64,000 nt of DNA, taken from assembly GCF_001577755.1 (NCBI RefSeq), contig NZ_CP010776.1:2170001-2234000 (forward strand), read 5' to 3'. The stretch's first letter is position 1. Each line of letters starts with the position of its first letter. Shown one piece after another: positions 18,599 through 27,803 of this stretch. The DNA comes from Rufibacter sp. DG15C. Lineage in GTDB: Bacteria; Bacteroidota; Bacteroidia; Cytophagales; Hymenobacteraceae. Position numbers and translations under genes: made by a program. The notes under the pieces were generated by a model, which did no database searches, was not told where the DNA came from, and was given only the letters and a program-made list of their open reading frames with translations.

Positions 18599-18889
18599 AG
18601 GCTATAGTGCAGGATTTGATTTTACGTAATGAGGGTGTTAGTTACGACTTTTTAGCTTACAAAGCTAACGTAAGTTAGGTTTTGACAAGCCTGTAGGATG
18701 AAATAGTCCTGGTATACTCTATAGCTCAGGCAACTTTTTTAGGTCATTGCAGTACGCATGAGCGGAAGGAAGGCGTTGTTTTGGCGTACCCATTACTTTT
18801 GCCTTTCTTTGTAGTTAGGTCTAGCCATTCCGCAGAATCAGGTTCATGCTAAATTGGCTACCATTGTTACTCATCCACTGCCCTTGTCC

Positions 18890-19702
18890 ATGACTAAATT
18901 CTTTTTGAGATTATTGCCTGTGTTTTTGCTGTTTCAGCTTACCGGGTGTAACGTCTACCGTCAGAACATTATGTTTCAGACAGACGGCAACGTGAATGCA
19001 GAAGTCTTAAGAGCATCTGCCGCTGAGGCAAGTAAGAACTACCGGGTGCAACCCAATGACATCTTAGAGATTAAGATCTTTACCAATAAAGGAGAGCTTC
19101 TGGTAGATCCTAATAACTTCTTAAGACAAGAACTAACAAGTGGATCAGGTAGAGGAGGCGGAGGTTCTCAACAAGGACAACAAGTAGAAGATCCAGACTA
19201 CAATGTACTTCCAACCGGTGAAGTGAAAGTTCCTATGATAGGCTATGTGAAGGTAGATGGTCTTACAGTCTCACAAGTAGATAGCTTATTGCAGACCAAA
19301 TTCGAAACTTATTACAAGGAGACCTATGTTTATTCTAAAGTTGTAAGTAGACGAGTTGTCGTTCTTGGCGCAACTGGCGGCAAGGTTATCCCATTAGAAA
19401 ATGAAAGCATGCACTTGGTTGAGGTAGTAGCCTTGGCCGGTGGTATCCCTGATAATGGAAAAGCGCACAATATCCGTTTAATCCGGAATGTAGCGTCAGA
19501 TAATCCCAGTGTTGAAATTATTGACCTTTCTACAGTACAAGGTTTACAAAGAGCTAATATTTGGGTTCAACCGAATGATGTGATTTATGTGGAACCTGTC
19601 CGTAGAGTTTTCAATGAGTCTTTAAGAGATGCCTTGACCGTATTAGGCGCCCTTTCCAATATACTTACCACCTATTTGGTGATAGAGAATTTACTTAATT
19701 AA
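18890..19702 (+). CDS. Wza-type polysaccharide export lipoprotein
   Basis: I choose the ATG at 18890 (MTKFFLRLLPVFLL...) over an upstream TTG, because it gives a lipoprotein signal with lipobox LTGC (Cys20). The 270-residue product has a Poly_export domain (YRVQPNDILEIKIF, VLPTGEVKVPMIGYVKVDGLT) and an SLBB domain (VVVLGATGGKVIPLENE), then a C-terminal hydrophobic helix (LTVLGALSNILTTYLVI) that can cross the outer membrane. It forms the outer-membrane channel for capsule or exopolysaccharide. It begins an operon with the Wzc-like kinase (12 nt spacing). Confidence 0.93.
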   Translation: MTKFFLRLLPVFLLFQLTGCNVYRQNIMFQTDGNVNAEVLRASAAEASKNYRVQPNDILEIKIFTNKGELLVDPNNFLRQELTSGSGRGGGGSQQGQQVEDPDYNVLPTGEVKVPMIGYVKVDGLTVSQVDSLLQTKFETYYKETYVYSKVVSRRVVVLGATGGKVIPLENESMHLVEVVALAGGIPDNGKAHNIRLIRNVASDNPSVEIIDLSTVQGLQRANIWVQPNDVIYVEPVRRVFNESLRDALTVLGALSNILTTYLVIENLLN

Positions 19703-19713
19703 AAAGAGACTTC

Positions 19714-22143
19714 ATGAGTGTGAAAACAGGCAATAATCTAGATGAACTGGATTATCACACGAGTAATGCAGATATAGAAGAAGAGGATAGTGGATCAAGT
19801 ATTGATTTAGTAACGCTTTGGCATGTTGTCCGCAGGAGCATTCCTTGGGTTATTTTGCTAGTCCTTTTGGGGTTAACAGGTTCTTACCTCTTCCTTAGAT
19901 ATACCAAAAAAGTTTACGAATCCTCCTCGGTTATTAAATTAGAAGAGCAAACAGAAGCCAAAGTTCTGGAACTTCCTGGGGCTGGTATGGAGTCTGATTT
20001 GGGAAAGCTGCAAGGCGAAGTGGACTTGATCAAATCTGATTTGGTCTACGATAGATTAAAAAAGAGCATGCCCTTGCAGGTGAGTTACCATGTAGAGGCC
20101 AGAATCTTAGAGGTAGAGCTTTATAAGGACAGCCCTTTTAAAGTGGCATTTGACTCTTCTCGCTTTGATCTGTATGACCAGAAGATTTACGTCACTTTTG
20201 ATTCAAGGACCCGGTACACTGTTCAAATAGGAGAAGACGGTAAAAAGTCTGATGTGCATACCGTTGGATCACCTATTTCCCTGTCGGGAAACAATATCAA
20301 CGTTCTTACCAATCCTTCCTTCTCTGCTAACCATATTGGTGAGAGCTTTTATTTTATAGTGCATAGTAGTGGAGCTTTAAAGCGGTATTTGAATGATAAT
20401 CTTTCTGTAGCCGTATTAAATCCAGAGGCGAAGACTATCTCAATTTCTTTCAAGGAATTCAATAGAGAGAAAGCTAGGGACGTAGTCAATAAAATTGACA
20501 CGGTTTATCTTCAGCAGAAGTTAGCGAGAAGTAACCAAGCCAGTCAGCAAACTATTGATTTCCTTTCTAACCAGTTGCAGGAGACGCAGGATAACCTGCA
20601 GAAGGCTGAAATTGATATGGAGTATTTTGTAAAGCAAAATAAGTCATATGATGTAAAGGCGGGGCTGGAAGGGGCCATGACTCAAATCCAAGAATTGGAG
20701 AAAGAGAAGTATGATTTACGCTTTAGAAACTCGTTACTATCAGACATTCAGCAACGCATAAGAAAAGGTGATGATTTAAGCCTTGTTATTTCCAGCCTTC
20801 AATTACAAGAACAACAAGATCCACAATTAGCCCAGTTATTAACTGAGTTAAACGATCTTCAAGCTCAGCGCAGGAAAGTATTGACTACTACTCGTGGCAA
20901 TACATTGTCAGTGGAATTATTGGACCAGCAGATAAAGTTTGCCCAAGACAAAGTATCTTCTCTTTTAAAAGAAGGCAGAGGTTATATACAAGACCAGATT
21001 TCAAGCATTGATAGAAATCAATCATTATTGACTGGGCAGATCATGCAGATGCCATCCAAAGAGACAGAGCGGGCAAGGCTGATAAGAATACTGGGGATTT
21101 ACGAAAAGTTCTACCTACTCCTCATGGAAAAACGGGTGGAGTTTGGCATTTCAATGGCAGGTACCATTCCAGACTTTCAGATTCTATCTCCTGCTAGTCT
21201 GCCCAGTGAGTCTAGCCCTATCTACCCGAACAGGATGATTATCTATGCAATTGGGATAGCGGGCGGCTTATTTTTCGGCATAGCCTTGATTGGGGCGCGG
21301 TACTTAATGCACAATACGGTGACCAGCGTGCGTGAATTAGAGCGGAATACAAGTGCCCCTGTTCTTGGTGTTATCCCTTCTTATAGCAAGGAGAAGATGC
21401 CCGTCTCTAAATTGGTAGTAAATCAAAATCCAAAGTCAGCTCTCAGTGAGTCCATCAGGTCTATCAGGACCAACTTGGACTTCTTAAGTTCTGCCAAGAA
21501 AAAACGCCTAATTTCTGTGACTTCTACTATTAGTGGGGAAGGTAAGACCTTTGTGGCGACCAACTTAGGCGGTATCATTGCCATGTCTGGACAACGGGTG
21601 ATTTTGCTGGATTTGGACATGCGTAAGCCTAAAGTACACATTGCCTTGGATGGGGAGAATATCAAAGGCATGAGCACCATTCTCATTGAGAAACATTCAA
21701 TTGCTGAATCCACGCAAAGAACATCTATTGAGAACTTAGATTTTATTTCTGCGGGTCCAACGCCTCCAAACCCATCTGAGTTGATTATGGGGCAGAAGTT
21801 TGATGAAATCTTACAAGAACTGCATCAAGAGTATGATGTGATTCTGATTGATAGTCCACCGGTGGGTTTAGTAACAGATGGTATCTTGATAATGCGCAAG
21901 GCAGACATTCCATTGTTTATTGTACGCGCCAACTACTCTAAGAAAGCGTTCTTGAAAGGCGTAGATAGAGTTATGAAGACCAACCATTTGACTAATATGG
22001 CCACCATCCTGAATGATGCTCCAAGCACCAACATGTATGGCTACTCGTATGGGTATGGCTACGGATATGGTTACGGGTATGGCTATTATGAAGAGGAGGA
22101 AAAGCCTACTCTGTCTAGCCGGGTTAAGTCAATGTTCAAGTAG
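19714..22143 (+). CDS. Wzc/Ptk-type polysaccharide co-polymerase and tyrosine autokinase
   Basis: The 809-residue inner-membrane protein has a Wzz domain with a first TM (about 45-65), a long periplasmic coiled-coil region with a GNVR-type element (SKETERARLIRIL), a second TM (about 510-530), and a cytoplasmic BY-kinase domain. Walker A is SGEGKT with Lys611 and Walker A' is ILLDLDMRKP. From residue 774 the tail alternates Tyr and Gly (about a dozen Tyr) before four Glu, an autophosphorylation cluster. It controls chain length and export with the Wza protein upstream and the phosphatase downstream. Confidence 0.95.
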   Translation: MSVKTGNNLDELDYHTSNADIEEEDSGSSIDLVTLWHVVRRSIPWVILLVLLGLTGSYLFLRYTKKVYESSSVIKLEEQTEAKVLELPGAGMESDLGKLQGEVDLIKSDLVYDRLKKSMPLQVSYHVEARILEVELYKDSPFKVAFDSSRFDLYDQKIYVTFDSRTRYTVQIGEDGKKSDVHTVGSPISLSGNNINVLTNPSFSANHIGESFYFIVHSSGALKRYLNDNLSVAVLNPEAKTISISFKEFNREKARDVVNKIDTVYLQQKLARSNQASQQTIDFLSNQLQETQDNLQKAEIDMEYFVKQNKSYDVKAGLEGAMTQIQELEKEKYDLRFRNSLLSDIQQRIRKGDDLSLVISSLQLQEQQDPQLAQLLTELNDLQAQRRKVLTTTRGNTLSVELLDQQIKFAQDKVSSLLKEGRGYIQDQISSIDRNQSLLTGQIMQMPSKETERARLIRILGIYEKFYLLLMEKRVEFGISMAGTIPDFQILSPASLPSESSPIYPNRMIIYAIGIAGGLFFGIALIGARYLMHNTVTSVRELERNTSAPVLGVIPSYSKEKMPVSKLVVNQNPKSALSESIRSIRTNLDFLSSAKKKRLISVTSTISGEGKTFVATNLGGIIAMSGQRVILLDLDMRKPKVHIALDGENIKGMSTILIEKHSIAESTQRTSIENLDFISAGPTPPNPSELIMGQKFDEILQELHQEYDVILIDSPPVGLVTDGILIMRKADIPLFIVRANYSKKAFLKGVDRVMKTNHLTNMATILNDAPSTNMYGYSYGYGYGYGYGYGYYEEEEKPTLSSRVKSMFK

Positions 22144-22146
22144 GGT

Positions 22147-22902
22147 ATGTGGAATCCGCTTCGTGGTTTTAAGAAGACGCCCAAGGAACCTGCTATAACG
22201 TCTTATGCCAGTTTGGTGACCGATATGCATTCGCATTTGTTGCCAGGCATTGATGACGGCTCTAGCTGTGTAGAGGATTCCATTCAAATGATGGAGAAAC
22301 TGCAAGAACTTGGATTCAAGAAGCTGTGCATGACGCCCCATATCATGGGCGACTTCTTCAAAAATACGCCTGAAGGAATTAGAGAGAAATTACAAGAACT
22401 GCAAGATGCCTCCCAAAAAGCCGGCTTACAGTTAGAACTATCTTGTGCCGCAGAATATTACCTGGATGAATGGTTCATGGCTAAGCTAGAAGAAGGGCAA
22501 GAGTTATTGTCTTTTGGAGGAGATAAAAAGTATCTGCTTTTGGAGACATCTTATATCAATGAACCGGCGCATTTACGGCAAGCCATCTTTTCCTTAAAAG
22601 CTGCAGGATTCATGCCAGTGCTAGCTCATCCAGAGCGGTACACGTATTACTATGGGAGGATAGACGAATTGATGAGCCTGCGCGACTTAGGCGTATACTT
22701 TCAGTTGAATACCAATTCCATTAACGGCTACTACTCTAAAGGCGCTAGAATGGTAGCAGAGCAATTAATTAAAAAAGGGGCTGTTGAGTTTTTGGGCACA
22801 GACACGCACTCAATGAGACATCTGAGAGCGTTAGAAAGTACCTTAACAGATCCTCTTTTATCTCAGGCATTAAAGTTGCCGTTGCTTAACAATACCCTTT
22901 AA
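22147..22902 (+). CDS. CpsB/YwqE-type PHP-domain tyrosine-protein phosphatase
   Basis: The 251-residue metal-dependent phosphatase has metal ligands in TDMHSHLLPGIDDG, MTPHIM, AHPERY and GTDTHS. It starts 4 nt after the stop of the tyrosine kinase and would dephosphorylate its Tyr-rich tail, completing the phosphorylation cycle needed for capsule or exopolysaccharide polymerisation. It is cytosolic, with no signal peptide. Confidence 0.94.
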   Translation: MWNPLRGFKKTPKEPAITSYASLVTDMHSHLLPGIDDGSSCVEDSIQMMEKLQELGFKKLCMTPHIMGDFFKNTPEGIREKLQELQDASQKAGLQLELSCAAEYYLDEWFMAKLEEGQELLSFGGDKKYLLLETSYINEPAHLRQAIFSLKAAGFMPVLAHPERYTYYYGRIDELMSLRDLGVYFQLNTNSINGYYSKGARMVAEQLIKKGAVEFLGTDTHSMRHLRALESTLTDPLLSQALKLPLLNNTL

Positions 22903-22911
22903 CATTCTTCC

Positions 22912-23895
22912 TTGAAGAAAGCGCTCGTAACCGGTGGTAGTGGCTTGATAGGCCAGTTCTTGCTGCAGCAACTGCGGAAAGATGGATATGAGGTTACAGC
23001 CTTGTATAGAAACACACCCCCAATTCAACATATAAGTGGAGTCAAGTGGATAGAGGGGGATATCCTAGATCCTCTACTGCTTCAATCCCTGGTAAAGGAG
23101 GTAGACGAGGTGTACCATTGTGCCGGCTTTGTGTCCTATTCGCCCCAAGACGCATCGTTACTACAACAAATCAATGTTGAGGGTACTGCTAATGTGGTGG
23201 ATGCCTGCCTGCAGGTTCCAGATGTGAAGCTGTGTCATGTGAGCTCAATAGCGGCCATCAATAGAAAAAAGGGAGACGCAGTCATCACCGAAGATGCCAA
23301 GTGGGACCCCAATGAGGAACGATCGGTTTATGCCTTCTCAAAGTATTCAGCCGAGGTAGAAGTGTGGCGAGGTATCTCTGAGGGGTTAAAAGCTGTCATT
23401 GTCAACCCGTCTATTGTCCTTGGACCCGCCGATTGGAAAAGAAGCAGCACCCAGTTGTTTAAATACGCTTGGGACGAACATGCTTTTTATACAGAAGGAT
23501 ACGCTAACTTTGTAGACGTGAGAGATGTTGTGCATGCCATGACTCTTTTAATGCAGGATGGTTATTGGGGGAATAGGTTTATTTTGAATGCCCATCAGAT
23601 TACCTACCATGATTTTTTTCAACGGGCAGCCAGCTGTTTTGACAAGAAACCTCCAACCATTAAGGTGTCCAATTGGTTAACAGAAATAATCTGGCGCGCT
23701 GAGGCATTAAGAGGAAAATTGACTGGCGCCAGGCCCCTTATCACCAAAGATACTGCGCGCGTAGCCAAGGAAAAGCATTTTTATAGCAATGCAAAGATTA
23801 AAGAGGCGCTAGGTTATGAGTTCAGGCCGTTAGAAGAAACATTGGATTGGTGTTGTCAAACCTTGAAAAAGGAAAGGCAAAGGGCAAGTGCCTGA
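22912..23895 (+). CDS. NAD-dependent epimerase/dehydratase (extended SDR)
   Basis: A 327-residue Rossmann protein. The start must be TTG at 22912, because the dinucleotide motif (LVTGGSGLIGQFL) begins four codons later and no ATG or GTG is available. The SDR active site is YAFSKYSAE (Tyr-x-x-x-Lys), and VSSIAAINR carries the preceding Ser. It lies 10 nt after the phosphatase gene, so it is probably co-transcribed with the polysaccharide genes, but the sequence is closer to general NAD-dependent epimerases or dihydroflavonol-reductase-like proteins than to a defined sugar-nucleotide enzyme. Confidence 0.88.
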   Translation: MKKALVTGGSGLIGQFLLQQLRKDGYEVTALYRNTPPIQHISGVKWIEGDILDPLLLQSLVKEVDEVYHCAGFVSYSPQDASLLQQINVEGTANVVDACLQVPDVKLCHVSSIAAINRKKGDAVITEDAKWDPNEERSVYAFSKYSAEVEVWRGISEGLKAVIVNPSIVLGPADWKRSSTQLFKYAWDEHAFYTEGYANFVDVRDVVHAMTLLMQDGYWGNRFILNAHQITYHDFFQRAASCFDKKPPTIKVSNWLTEIIWRAEALRGKLTGARPLITKDTARVAKEKHFYSNAKIKEALGYEFRPLEETLDWCCQTLKKERQRASA

Positions 23896-23961
23896 TAAAA
23901 ACAATGTCGTGTGATTAGAGAGGAGCATAGAAGCCTGTGCCCACGTTGAGACTTATTTTAG

Positions 23962-25362
23962 ATGAACGATAATTTTGATGAGCTTTCCGGGGAGGAGCTA
24001 GACTTGATAGCCAAGTTTGAGCAAATGCTGGAAAAAAATGGATCTGCATTTTTTGATCTTTCAGATTTTGAGACCATTATAGACCATTACGCCAATAACT
24101 TTAACTATGCGCAGGCACTTAAGGCCTGTGACATAGCCATAGAACAATACCCTTTCTCTACCGAAATCTTAGTGGACAAAGCCCAGGTCCTGGCCATGTT
24201 AGGAGCCTTTGATGAGGCGCTCGCCATAGTAGAAGACGTGACCCAGATAGACCCAGACTCTGCAGATATTCCCTTGACCAAAGGCATCATCTTCAATCAA
24301 AAGGGTGACTTTGGCGCCGCCATTGACTATTTCAAACAAGCGGCAGAACTGATTGAAGAACGAGACGATATTTATTTCAACATTGGGCTTTCCTACCAGA
24401 GCTGGGGCAAATTCAAGGCGGCGCTAAAGTACTACAAAAAGTGCCTCAAGCTCAATATTGAGAATGAGCTGGCCTTGCAGGAACTGTTGTACTGCATAGA
24501 GATTACCGGCGAAGGAGAGAACACGGTTCCCTTCTTCCAGGAATTTGTAGACGCAGACCCCTACTCACCCATGGCTTGGTTTAACCTTGGCCTGGTCTAT
24601 GGCAGAATTGCAGACTATGAGAAAGCGGTAGGTGCCTATGAGTACGCTACGCTGATCAAGCCAGATTTCCCGGCGGCCTATGTGAACTTGGCCAATAGCT
24701 TCGTCTATCTAGGTGAATTCACCAAAGCCATTGAAGCATTTATGTTGGCCATTGAACACTCAGAACCTAATGCAGACATCTACTGCAACGTAGGCGAGTG
24801 TTATGAGAAACTTTCCCAGTGGAACCTAAGCCACAAATACTACCAGAAGGCTATTGACTTGGCGCCAGACATGGACGAGGCATGGTTTGGTATTGGCGTT
24901 ATCCTGGACCTACAAGGCAAGTGGATGGAAGCGGTGCATTACTACCGCAAGGCCATTTCGTTTTACAGCGAGAACCCAGACTACTGGATGGCGCTTGCGG
25001 CGGCAGAATATCAAATGGGCAACATCATCTCCAGCGTTGAAGCCTATGAGCAGGCCAGCGTTTTAGCCCCACAGAACAAAGACATCTGGCTGAACTGGTC
25101 CATCATCCTCTATGAGCAGGGAAATTATGAGGGGGCCGCGGATTTATTGATGAACGCTGTAGAACTGCAACCAGATGAAGCAGAGCTGTATTACAGGCTG
25201 TGTGCCTACTGCTTAGCTGCAGGAAAATACAAACAAGCGTATAATTATTTGGAAAATGCTCTAATTTTGGACTTCGATAAGCATAAGCTTCTATTCGACT
25301 TCTTTCCAGAACTGGAGTCACAGAGAGCCTTGGCCCGTCTGATTGACCAGTACCGTAAATAG
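23962..25362 (+). CDS. Tetratricopeptide repeat protein
   Basis: A 466-residue acidic protein made almost entirely of TPR repeats, for example DDIYFNIGLSYQSWGKFKAALKYYKKCL and several similar 34-residue units from about residue 40 to 440. No signal peptide or TM segment is visible, so it is cytosolic. It is probably a scaffold or adaptor, with no enzymatic motif. It is followed after 7 nt by the phosphosulfolactate synthase-like gene and then DedA and aroE, which I recall as a recurring Bacteroidota neighbourhood. Confidence 0.92.
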   Translation: MNDNFDELSGEELDLIAKFEQMLEKNGSAFFDLSDFETIIDHYANNFNYAQALKACDIAIEQYPFSTEILVDKAQVLAMLGAFDEALAIVEDVTQIDPDSADIPLTKGIIFNQKGDFGAAIDYFKQAAELIEERDDIYFNIGLSYQSWGKFKAALKYYKKCLKLNIENELALQELLYCIEITGEGENTVPFFQEFVDADPYSPMAWFNLGLVYGRIADYEKAVGAYEYATLIKPDFPAAYVNLANSFVYLGEFTKAIEAFMLAIEHSEPNADIYCNVGECYEKLSQWNLSHKYYQKAIDLAPDMDEAWFGIGVILDLQGKWMEAVHYYRKAISFYSENPDYWMALAAAEYQMGNIISSVEAYEQASVLAPQNKDIWLNWSIILYEQGNYEGAADLLMNAVELQPDEAELYYRLCAYCLAAGKYKQAYNYLENALILDFDKHKLLFDFFPELESQRALARLIDQYRK

Positions 25363-25369
25363 CATTTTC

Positions 25370-26152
25370 ATGAATTACCATCTTTCCCAATTACCAGAAC
25401 GCACTGCTAAACCTAGAGAGAGCGGCTTCACCATGGCCATGGACAAAGGCCTGAGCGTGCGCGAAGCAGAGAACTTTGTAGACGTGGCCGGCGGGTACAC
25501 AGATATCATCAAACTAGGCTGGGCCACTTCTTTTGTGACACCTAACCTGGAGCAAAAACTGGAGGTGTACAGAGCCGCAGGCATTCCGGTGTATTTTGGG
25601 GGTACCTTGTTTGAAGCGTTCATTGTTCGGGATCAATTTGATGATTACCGCAGGATGTTGGACAAGTTCCAGTTGACGTTTGCTGAAGTATCTGACGGTT
25701 CCATTGACATGGACCACGGTAAAAAATGCGAGTACATCAGAACCTTGTCCGAACAGGTGACGGTTCTTTCTGAAGTAGGTTCTAAGGACGCTGAAAAGAT
25801 TATTCCGCCCTACAAATGGATCCAACTCATGCAAGACGAACTGGACGCCGGTGCCTGGAAAGTGATTGGTGAGTCTAGAGAAGCAGGTAACGTGGGCTTG
25901 TTCCGGTCAACCGGTGAGGTGCGCAGCGGTCTGGTAGAAGAGATTCTAACCAAAATTCCATTTGAGAAAATCATCTGGGAAGCGCCGCAGAAGGCACAAC
26001 AGGTTTTCTTTATCAAGCTCTTGGGAGCCAACGTGAACCTAGGGAATATCTCGCCTAATGAAATCATTCCATTAGAGACCATCCGTTTAGGCTTACGCGG
26101 TGATACGTTCACCCACTTTATTGACAAAACCTTGCTGGACAAACTGGTCTAG
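25370..26152 (+). CDS. Phosphosulfolactate synthase-like protein (ComA family)
   Basis: The ATG at 25370 (MNYHLSQLPERTAKPRESG) is preferred to an upstream in-frame start that overlaps the TPR gene. The 260-residue TIM-barrel protein matches ComA: TMAMDKGLSVREAENF, YTDIIKLGWATSFV, YFGGTLFEAF, EVSDGSIDM and WEAPQKAQQVFFIKLLGANVNLGNI. ComA joins sulfite to phosphoenolpyruvate to give (2R)-phosphosulfolactate. Bacteria of this group make no coenzyme M for methanogenesis, so a role in sulfonate chemistry such as sulfonolipid precursors is possible but unproven. It could also be a repurposed homologue. Confidence 0.85.
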   Translation: MNYHLSQLPERTAKPRESGFTMAMDKGLSVREAENFVDVAGGYTDIIKLGWATSFVTPNLEQKLEVYRAAGIPVYFGGTLFEAFIVRDQFDDYRRMLDKFQLTFAEVSDGSIDMDHGKKCEYIRTLSEQVTVLSEVGSKDAEKIIPPYKWIQLMQDELDAGAWKVIGESREAGNVGLFRSTGEVRSGLVEEILTKIPFEKIIWEAPQKAQQVFFIKLLGANVNLGNISPNEIIPLETIRLGLRGDTFTHFIDKTLLDKLV

Positions 26153-26177
26153 CAATTCAACTTTATAGATTATCCCC

Positions 26178-26825
26178 ATGGAGTTCCTCCATCAGTTTAT
26201 TGACCTATTCCTGCACCTGGACAAACACCTGAGCCAGATCATCTCTGACTACGGTACCTGGACCTACGCCATTCTGTTCCTCATCATTTTCGTGGAGACG
26301 GGTGTAGTGGTCATGCCGTTTTTGCCGGGTGACTCTCTGTTGTTTGCAGCAGGCGCGTTTGCCGCCACGGGCGTGTTGAACGTCTGGTACCTGTTGGTGT
26401 TGTTGTTTGTGGCAGCCTTTTTAGGAGACACGCTCAATTACCTGATAGGGGATTATTTTGGGCCCAGGGTGTTTAGGAAGGATTACCGGTTCCTCAAAAA
26501 AGAGTACCTGCTCAAGACGCAGGCCTATTATGAGAAGCACGGTGGCAAGACCATCATCTTCGCGCGCTTCATCCCTATCATTAGGACGTTTGCACCGTTT
26601 GTGGCCGGCGTGGGCACCATGAAGTATGGCAAGTTCTTGTCGTATAACATCATTGGCGGTTTGCTATGGGTAGTGGGTTTCGTGATGGCTGGCTTCCTGT
26701 TTGGGAACATCCCGGCGGTGAAGAAGAACTTTACCATGGTGATTTTTGGGATTATCCTGATTTCCATCATTCCGCCTATCTATGAGATCCTGAAGCAGAA
26801 GTTTGGCAAGCAGCCTGCTAAGTAA
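26178..26825 (+). CDS. DedA-family membrane protein
   Basis: The 215-residue integral membrane protein has about five hydrophobic segments and DedA (SNARE_assoc/VTT) signatures: FVETGVVVMPFLPGDSLLF, LGDTLNYLIGDYFG and FARFIPIIRTFAPFVAGVG, with the functionally important Glu, Asp and Arg residues. Family members are linked to undecaprenyl-phosphate or phospholipid flipping and proton-motive-force homeostasis. It lies 25 nt after the ComA-like gene and 6 nt before aroE, so it is in one operon. Confidence 0.93.
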   Translation: MEFLHQFIDLFLHLDKHLSQIISDYGTWTYAILFLIIFVETGVVVMPFLPGDSLLFAAGAFAATGVLNVWYLLVLLFVAAFLGDTLNYLIGDYFGPRVFRKDYRFLKKEYLLKTQAYYEKHGGKTIIFARFIPIIRTFAPFVAGVGTMKYGKFLSYNIIGGLLWVVGFVMAGFLFGNIPAVKKNFTMVIFGIILISIIPPIYEILKQKFGKQPAK

Positions 26826-26831
26826 TCACGC

Positions 26832-27584
26832 ATGGGGTTGGAGCGCGCTGAAAATTTATACGGACTGATAGGCTTTAAGCTCAGCCACTCGTTTTCCCAG
26901 CGCTACTTCACCGAGAAGTTCAAGGCAGAAGACATTCCAAATAGTGTCTACCAACTGTTTGAGCTGGATGCCATTTCAGAGTTTCCAGCACTCATCCAGA
27001 GGCATCCCAACTTGCGGGGTCTTAATGTGACCATCCCGTACAAAGAAGCCATACTTCCTTTTCTAGATGATTTGTCACCGGCTGCCGCAGAGATTGGGGC
27101 GGTCAACGTCATCAAGTTTGACCAAGGCAGATTAATTGGCCACAACTCAGACTACCAGGGCTTCATGCAGTCTCTGCAGGGGTTTTACCATTGCCATCCG
27201 CAGTCAAAGGCCTTGGTGCTGGGAACGGGCGGCGCGGCCAAAGCAGTGATGGCAGCCCTAGGCTATCTTAATATCTCCTACCAAGTGGTTTCCAGGGAGA
27301 GAAAGGCGGGTACCATAACATACCAGGACCTGACGCCCAGTTTAATGACCGCCGTCTCTCTGATAGTGAATGCCTCTCCGGTGGGTACCTTTCCTAATAT
27401 GCAGGACGCTCCGGCCATTCCATATGCGCTGCTCTCTTCGCACCACTACCTCTATGATTTGGTGTACAACCCAGCCGTGACGGAGTTCATGAAACGAGGG
27501 CAGGCCATGGGCGCCAAAACCATCAACGGCTATGAGATGCTGTGCCTGCAGGCAGAAGTAGCCTGGCAAATCTGGAACAGCTAA
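26832..27584 (+). CDS. aroE: Shikimate dehydrogenase
   Basis: The 250-residue cytosolic enzyme reduces 3-dehydroshikimate to shikimate with NADPH in aromatic amino-acid synthesis. Motifs: GFKLSHSFSQRYF (shikimate binding), LNVTIPYKEA (catalytic Lys), NSDYQGF (catalytic Asp) and LGTGGAAKAVMAAL (NADP binding). It is the last gene of the TPR-ComA-DedA-aroE operon; repeat copy 5 lies 9 nt after its stop. Confidence 0.95.
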   Translation: MGLERAENLYGLIGFKLSHSFSQRYFTEKFKAEDIPNSVYQLFELDAISEFPALIQRHPNLRGLNVTIPYKEAILPFLDDLSPAAAEIGAVNVIKFDQGRLIGHNSDYQGFMQSLQGFYHCHPQSKALVLGTGGAAKAVMAALGYLNISYQVVSRERKAGTITYQDLTPSLMTAVSLIVNASPVGTFPNMQDAPAIPYALLSSHHYLYDLVYNPAVTEFMKRGQAMGAKTINGYEMLCLQAEVAWQIWNS

Positions 27585-27593
27585 GCTACCGTC

Positions 27594-27631
27594 CTTTTTT
27601 GGCCTGTTTATTAGAAAATAAGCTAAAAACG
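27594..27631. repeat. 38-bp palindrome copy 5
   Basis: Left arm CTTTTTTGGCCTGTTTA, centre TTAG, right arm AAAATAAGCTAAAAACG. It lies 9 nt after the aroE stop. No separate terminator is visible here, so this hairpin may be the 3' end signal. Confidence 0.8.
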
Positions 27632-27714
27632 ACCTGGATCCCTTTCCCTTTTTCGCCTTTAAACCCGCTAAAACCTAGCCTAATAGGATGGAGGCTTTAT
27701 TTAGTTGCTATTAG

Positions 27715-27741
27715 CCAATAGAATTTCTTTGGTTATCTTTG
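27715..27741 (+). promoter_or_regulatory. Candidate promoter of the sigma-factor operon
   Basis: TATCTTTG at 27734-27741 fits TAnnTTTG, with TTG at 27715-27717 at a short 16-nt spacing. The predicted start is about 55 nt before the TTG start codon at 27804. Confidence 0.45.
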
Positions 27742-27803
27742 GCGTGCAACCTTTTATGGTAAAAAGGACTCTTCCTATTAGAAGCCCCCACACCACCTAA
27801 CCC

